From: Pseudoduganella albidiflava
Lineage (GTDB): Bacteria > Pseudomonadota > Gammaproteobacteria > Burkholderiales > Burkholderiaceae_D
Assembly: GCF_004322755.1 (NCBI RefSeq)
Contig: NZ_CP036401.1
Span: 3,782,001-3,846,000, forward strand
Length of the DNA stretch: 64,000 nucleotides
Direction: 5' to 3'
In this document: positions 62,001 to 64,000 of the stretch, one piece after another
How the letters are laid out: each line of letters opens with the position of its first letter
Numbering within the stretch: position 1 is the first letter of the stretch
Notes under the pieces: model-generated
Told to the model about the DNA's origin: nothing
Databases searched by the model: none
What the model saw: only the letters and a program-made list of their open reading frames with translations
Translations under genes and position numbers: made by a program

Positions 62001-62088
62001 CGACCACATCGCCAAGCCGGTGGAGCCGCCGGAGCTGGTAGCGGCGGTGGCGCTGGCGGCTGCCCGGCGCCGCGGCCTGTCCTCCTGA
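59047..62088 (+). CDS. Hybrid sensor histidine kinase (PAS3-GAF-HisKA-HATPase-REC)
   Basis: A 1013-residue cytosolic kinase without membrane segments. Order: PAS (about 30-150), PAS (165-285), PAS (295-415), GAF (about 420-600), HisKA with His636 (LATLSHELRTPLTA), HATPase (N box NLLSNAIKFTP; ADTGIGIG; GLGLGLSIVKH), and a receiver (885-1005) with phosphoacceptor Asp936 (LLLSDIGMPEMDG) and IAKPVEP. The first PAS contains an odd GTTE-rich insert (residues 64-84) from short DNA repeats. The attached receiver suggests internal phosphotransfer; downstream output unknown. Between two other signalling genes in the same direction. Confidence 0.94.
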   Translation: MILANGAAPSEADLLRAMLDAQEELRRTRAWTSDVLDSIADGLAIVDRDWTITYINARAAGLLGTAEGTTEDNNEGTTEGTTERTANLAGRDLWQAFPGLPGTALETWLRQAMADRTAAACELFHAPCRRWLEVRVSPSPQGLTCTLLDIDGRKRDERALRESSNRLQVAMAAGRLGDWTWDAATDIVTLGRRAAEIFELPEGTPISWQALQERIVPEDRAAARQVFVDAYLAQRDFDIECRVEAGNGTGGTPRWLSVVGHGNYGEGDRLLGMTGMVQDITARRAAEEALKDSEEQLRALADSIPQLAWIAHHDGRMTWYNRRWFEYTGLTSDALRGDAWSQVYDPECIPAMTQHWKRAIESGRPFEMEFPIRGVDGEYRWFLTRANPVRGADGRTLRWFGTSTDVDQVKRAQEALRDETAVLELLNSTGNALARHRDLQPLLQEVTDAATRISGARFGAFIYKGARDAAAGETEDEGHGSDALTPFTLSGRVPPLFDNLTRSHAAALFGDTLRGTAITRCGDLLRHPECAPALPAELAALLRSYLAAPVMSRDGSVIGTLLFGHPEPAMFSERTERIIGGIAAQAGVAIDNARLNEAARRAAEERIALLDSERSARAEAERTSQMKDEFLATLSHELRTPLTAILGWSQVLRRGGRGEADLQKGLQTIERNARAQAQLIEDLLDMSRIMSGKVLLDIEAIPPAAVAEAAIETVRPAAAARKVRIERDFQPCGLVAADAGRLQQVIWNLLSNAIKFTPQDGTVRIGVREVDGQAELVVADTGIGIGAGFLAHVFEHFRQADASSTRRHGGLGLGLSIVKHLVEQHGGTVAADSAGEGRGATFTVRLPLAARVPGAERPARPAPPSGLPDGEPRDPVADDLRDLGGLRVLIVDDEPDTRELIKRVLSDCNADVVTADSASAALSLLPRWIPDLLLSDIGMPEMDGFELLARVRALGPDAGGNVPAIALTAFARSEDRLRTLAAGFTDHIAKPVEPPELVAAVALAAARRRGLSS
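59236..59300 (+). repeat. GGTACCACTGAA micro-repeats within the first PAS domain
   Basis: The unit GGTACCACTGA occurs three times, with one diverged copy (GATAACAATGAA) between the first two; in-frame 12-bp steps encode GTTE. It inserts about 18 residues in the PAS domain. Confidence 0.75.
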
Positions 62089-62090
62089 TC

Positions 62091-62111
62091 CATATGCATT
62101 TTTCGCATATG
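62091..62111. promoter_or_regulatory. CATATGC inverted repeat after the hybrid kinase
   Basis: CATATGC (62091-62097) and GCATATG (62105-62111), 7-nt spacer. Too AT-rich and short for a good terminator; a regulator site is as likely. Confidence 0.35.
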
Positions 62112-62260
62112 TACAACTGAAGTGTGCGCATGCCACACGTTTGCTCAAGAAAATACTCGATATGTATTAAGTAATTTATAATCCAGAAAATGTGTCCTAC
62201 CGCATGACGCGGCAAATTCCTACAAGAAACATGTCGGGGGTTTGCTACACTGCGAAGGGT

Positions 62261-62289
62261 GAAAATTCTTCCTCAGGATAAGAATTTTC
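62261..62289 (+). promoter_or_regulatory. 10-bp-arm hairpin upstream of the diguanylate cyclase gene
   Basis: Perfect arms GAAAATTCTT (62261-62270) and AAGAATTTTC (62280-62289), 9-nt loop, about 90 bp before the start codon, in an AT-rich region. Operator or leader hairpin. Confidence 0.45.
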
Positions 62290-62379
62290 CTTTACGTGCG
62301 CCGCAGCAAATTCTTCGGCGCTACACTGAGTTTTCTGCCCGGCCGAAAAATTGCCGGAGCCCAGTATTGCGAGACAATT

Positions 62380-63372
62380 ATGCCCAGCCCGGATGAGATC
62401 CTGAATGCCAAGATACTGGTCGTAGATGACTGCGCGGATAACGTCGATCTCATGCTCGAGATCCTCCGCGAAGCCGGCTACGCCAACGTCACGGCCACCA
62501 TGTTGCCCGACCAGGTGTGCGCCCTGCACCGGCAACACAACTACGATCTGATCCTGCTGGACCTGCAGATGCCGGGGCTGAACGGCTTCCAGGTCATGAA
62601 GGGCCTGAAGGAAATCGAACAGGAAGGCTACCTGCCCGTGCTGGCGCTGACGGCCCAGCCGAGCTTCAAGATCGCCGCGCTGGAAGCGGGTGCGCGCGAC
62701 TTCATCAGCAAGCCGTTCGACCTGCTCGAAGTGCACAAGCGCATCCATAACATGCTGGAAGTGCGCCTGCTCTACAAGGAACTGGCGCAGTACAGCAAGC
62801 GCCAGCAGGAACTGGCACTGCACGATCCGCTGACGGGCCTGCCGAACCGCCGCCTGCTGGAAGACCGCATCGAGACCACCGTCCAGCACGCCCTGCGCCA
62901 CCAGCGCAAGGCGGCCGTGATGTATCTCGACCTCGACGGTTTCAAGCCCATCAACGATACCCACGGCCACGCGTACGGCGACGAGATCCTGAAACTGGTC
63001 GCCCAGCGGCTGGTCGGCTCCTCGCGCAAGGAAGACACCGTGGCGCGGGTGGGCGGCGACGAATTCGTCATCGTGCTGGGCGACGTGAGCGGCCTGAACG
63101 ACGCGCGCGAACCGGCATCGAAACTGATCGACGTCGTGTCCGAACCCTACCAGGTCAACGGCGTCACGCTGCGCCTGTCCACGTCGATCGGCATCGCGCT
63201 GTTCCCGGACGATGCGGAATCGGTGGGCGACCTGATCCATGCGGCCGACAACGCCCTGTACGATGCCAAGCGCTCCGGCAAGAACCGCGTATGCTCGGCG
63301 CCGGGCAGCACGGCGCTGGCCGCCGCCGCCGCGCCGCCGCACCAGCACAAGATCGTGGCGACGACGGTATAA
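62380..63372 (+). CDS. Receiver-GGDEF diguanylate cyclase
   Basis: A 330-residue response regulator. Receiver (about 10-125): KILVVDDCADN, phosphoacceptor Asp61 (LILLDLQMPG) and Lys111 (ISKPFD). GGDEF domain (about 145-305): the active-site motif GGDEF at 225-229 is intact, and RKED (216-219), five residues before it, is the RxxD inhibitory site, so it should make c-di-GMP and be product-inhibited. The ATG at 62380 is chosen to fit the family N-terminus; the open frame extends upstream through the hairpin. The hybrid kinase just upstream is a plausible phosphodonor system. Confidence 0.93.
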   Translation: MPSPDEILNAKILVVDDCADNVDLMLEILREAGYANVTATMLPDQVCALHRQHNYDLILLDLQMPGLNGFQVMKGLKEIEQEGYLPVLALTAQPSFKIAALEAGARDFISKPFDLLEVHKRIHNMLEVRLLYKELAQYSKRQQELALHDPLTGLPNRRLLEDRIETTVQHALRHQRKAAVMYLDLDGFKPINDTHGHAYGDEILKLVAQRLVGSSRKEDTVARVGGDEFVIVLGDVSGLNDAREPASKLIDVVSEPYQVNGVTLRLSTSIGIALFPDDAESVGDLIHAADNALYDAKRSGKNRVCSAPGSTALAAAAAPPHQHKIVATTV

Positions 63373-63494
63373 GCCGCCCCGGACGGTGCGGCTGATCGAC
63401 GGCATACGCCTCTGGCATCTAGCCGTTTCGGCAGTCCTCGGCAGTATTCCGACCCGGCCGCAAGCCCTACAAACGAAAATAGCCAAGCGCAAAT

Positions 63495-63528
63495 AGCCGC
63501 CTGCTTCCGAGAACGGAAACAGGCGGCT
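63495..63528. terminator. Hairpin between convergent genes
   Basis: Arms AGCCGCCTG (63495-63503) and CAGGCGGCT (63520-63528), with an inner CTTCCG/CGGAAA pairing extending the stem and an AGAA loop. Placed where the two convergent transcripts should end; no long U-tract. Confidence 0.65.
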
Positions 63529-63590
63529 GTCGTCCAGGCATGGCGAAACCAGCCGGGGTAGCGGCCCGCCATTGGCGGGCGGGGCGGAAT

Positions 63591-64000
<410 letters not shown>

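Overview
The window is a GC-rich chromosomal segment of a betaproteobacterium, most likely Oxalobacteraceae (Massilia, Pseudoduganella or a relative). Pointers are the protein families present (a Burkholderiales-type urease cluster, MexEF-type RND pump, OafA acyltransferase, Ku plus three-domain LigD), abundant regulators, and two kinds of short dispersed intergenic repeat. I see no insertion sequence, prophage, CRISPR array or replication origin. Genus assignment is inference; no 16S or marker gene is present.

Layout. 1-9.2 kb: 5' part of a TonB-dependent receptor, psd, a LysR/azoR/pirin group, an OafA-type acyltransferase, an aspartoacylase-like peptidase-fold enzyme, and the small exporter gdx/sugE preceded by a two-hairpin guanidine-II (mini-ykkC) riboswitch. 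9.3-12.1 kb: ArsR-type regulator with an Old Yellow Enzyme, and a secreted MBL-fold hydrolase. 12.1-19.4 kb: the most interesting block, a leftward operon encoding a large Gly/Ala-rich secreted protein, two small secreted proteins, a C39 peptidase (FapD-like) and a coiled-coil/beta-barrel outer-membrane protein (FapF-like). It is preceded by a good sigma-54 promoter, a perfect 10-bp-arm inverted repeat about 168 bp upstream, and the gene of a GAFTGA-bearing sigma-54 activator. I read it as a divergent functional-amyloid (Fap-like) export locus.

19.5-32 kb: an acyltransferase with a pentapeptide-repeat N terminus, a complete urease operon (ureD-A-B-C-E-F-G and hupE/ureJ), a DUF885 zinc hydrolase coupled to a SulP transporter, and a TetR/aldo-keto reductase pair with a clear promoter and operators. 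32-43 kb: an SDR and ku, several single genes, and ligD, giving a complete but split NHEJ system. 43-56 kb: a B3 metallo-beta-lactamase, PgeF/YfiH-type protein, a MexEF-OprN-like RND operon, an alpha/beta hydrolase that has lost its nucleophile, a LysR/D-2-hydroxyacid dehydrogenase pair, a class A beta-lactamase and an ankyrin protein. 56-64 kb: GyrI-like protein, four tandem tRNA-Arg(ACG) genes with a terminator, a PAS-REC protein, a hybrid histidine kinase, a REC-GGDEF diguanylate cyclase, and a protein running off the right end.

How the genes work together: two beta-lactamases, an RND pump, a guanidinium/QAC-type exporter and two flavin/quinone-type reductases form an intrinsic resistance and detoxification background. 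The Fap-like locus and the cluster of signalling genes at the right end suggest surface attachment and c-di-GMP control. Urease, HupE and SulP serve nitrogen and ion acquisition. Functions are assigned from motifs and family knowledge only; no database search was possible.
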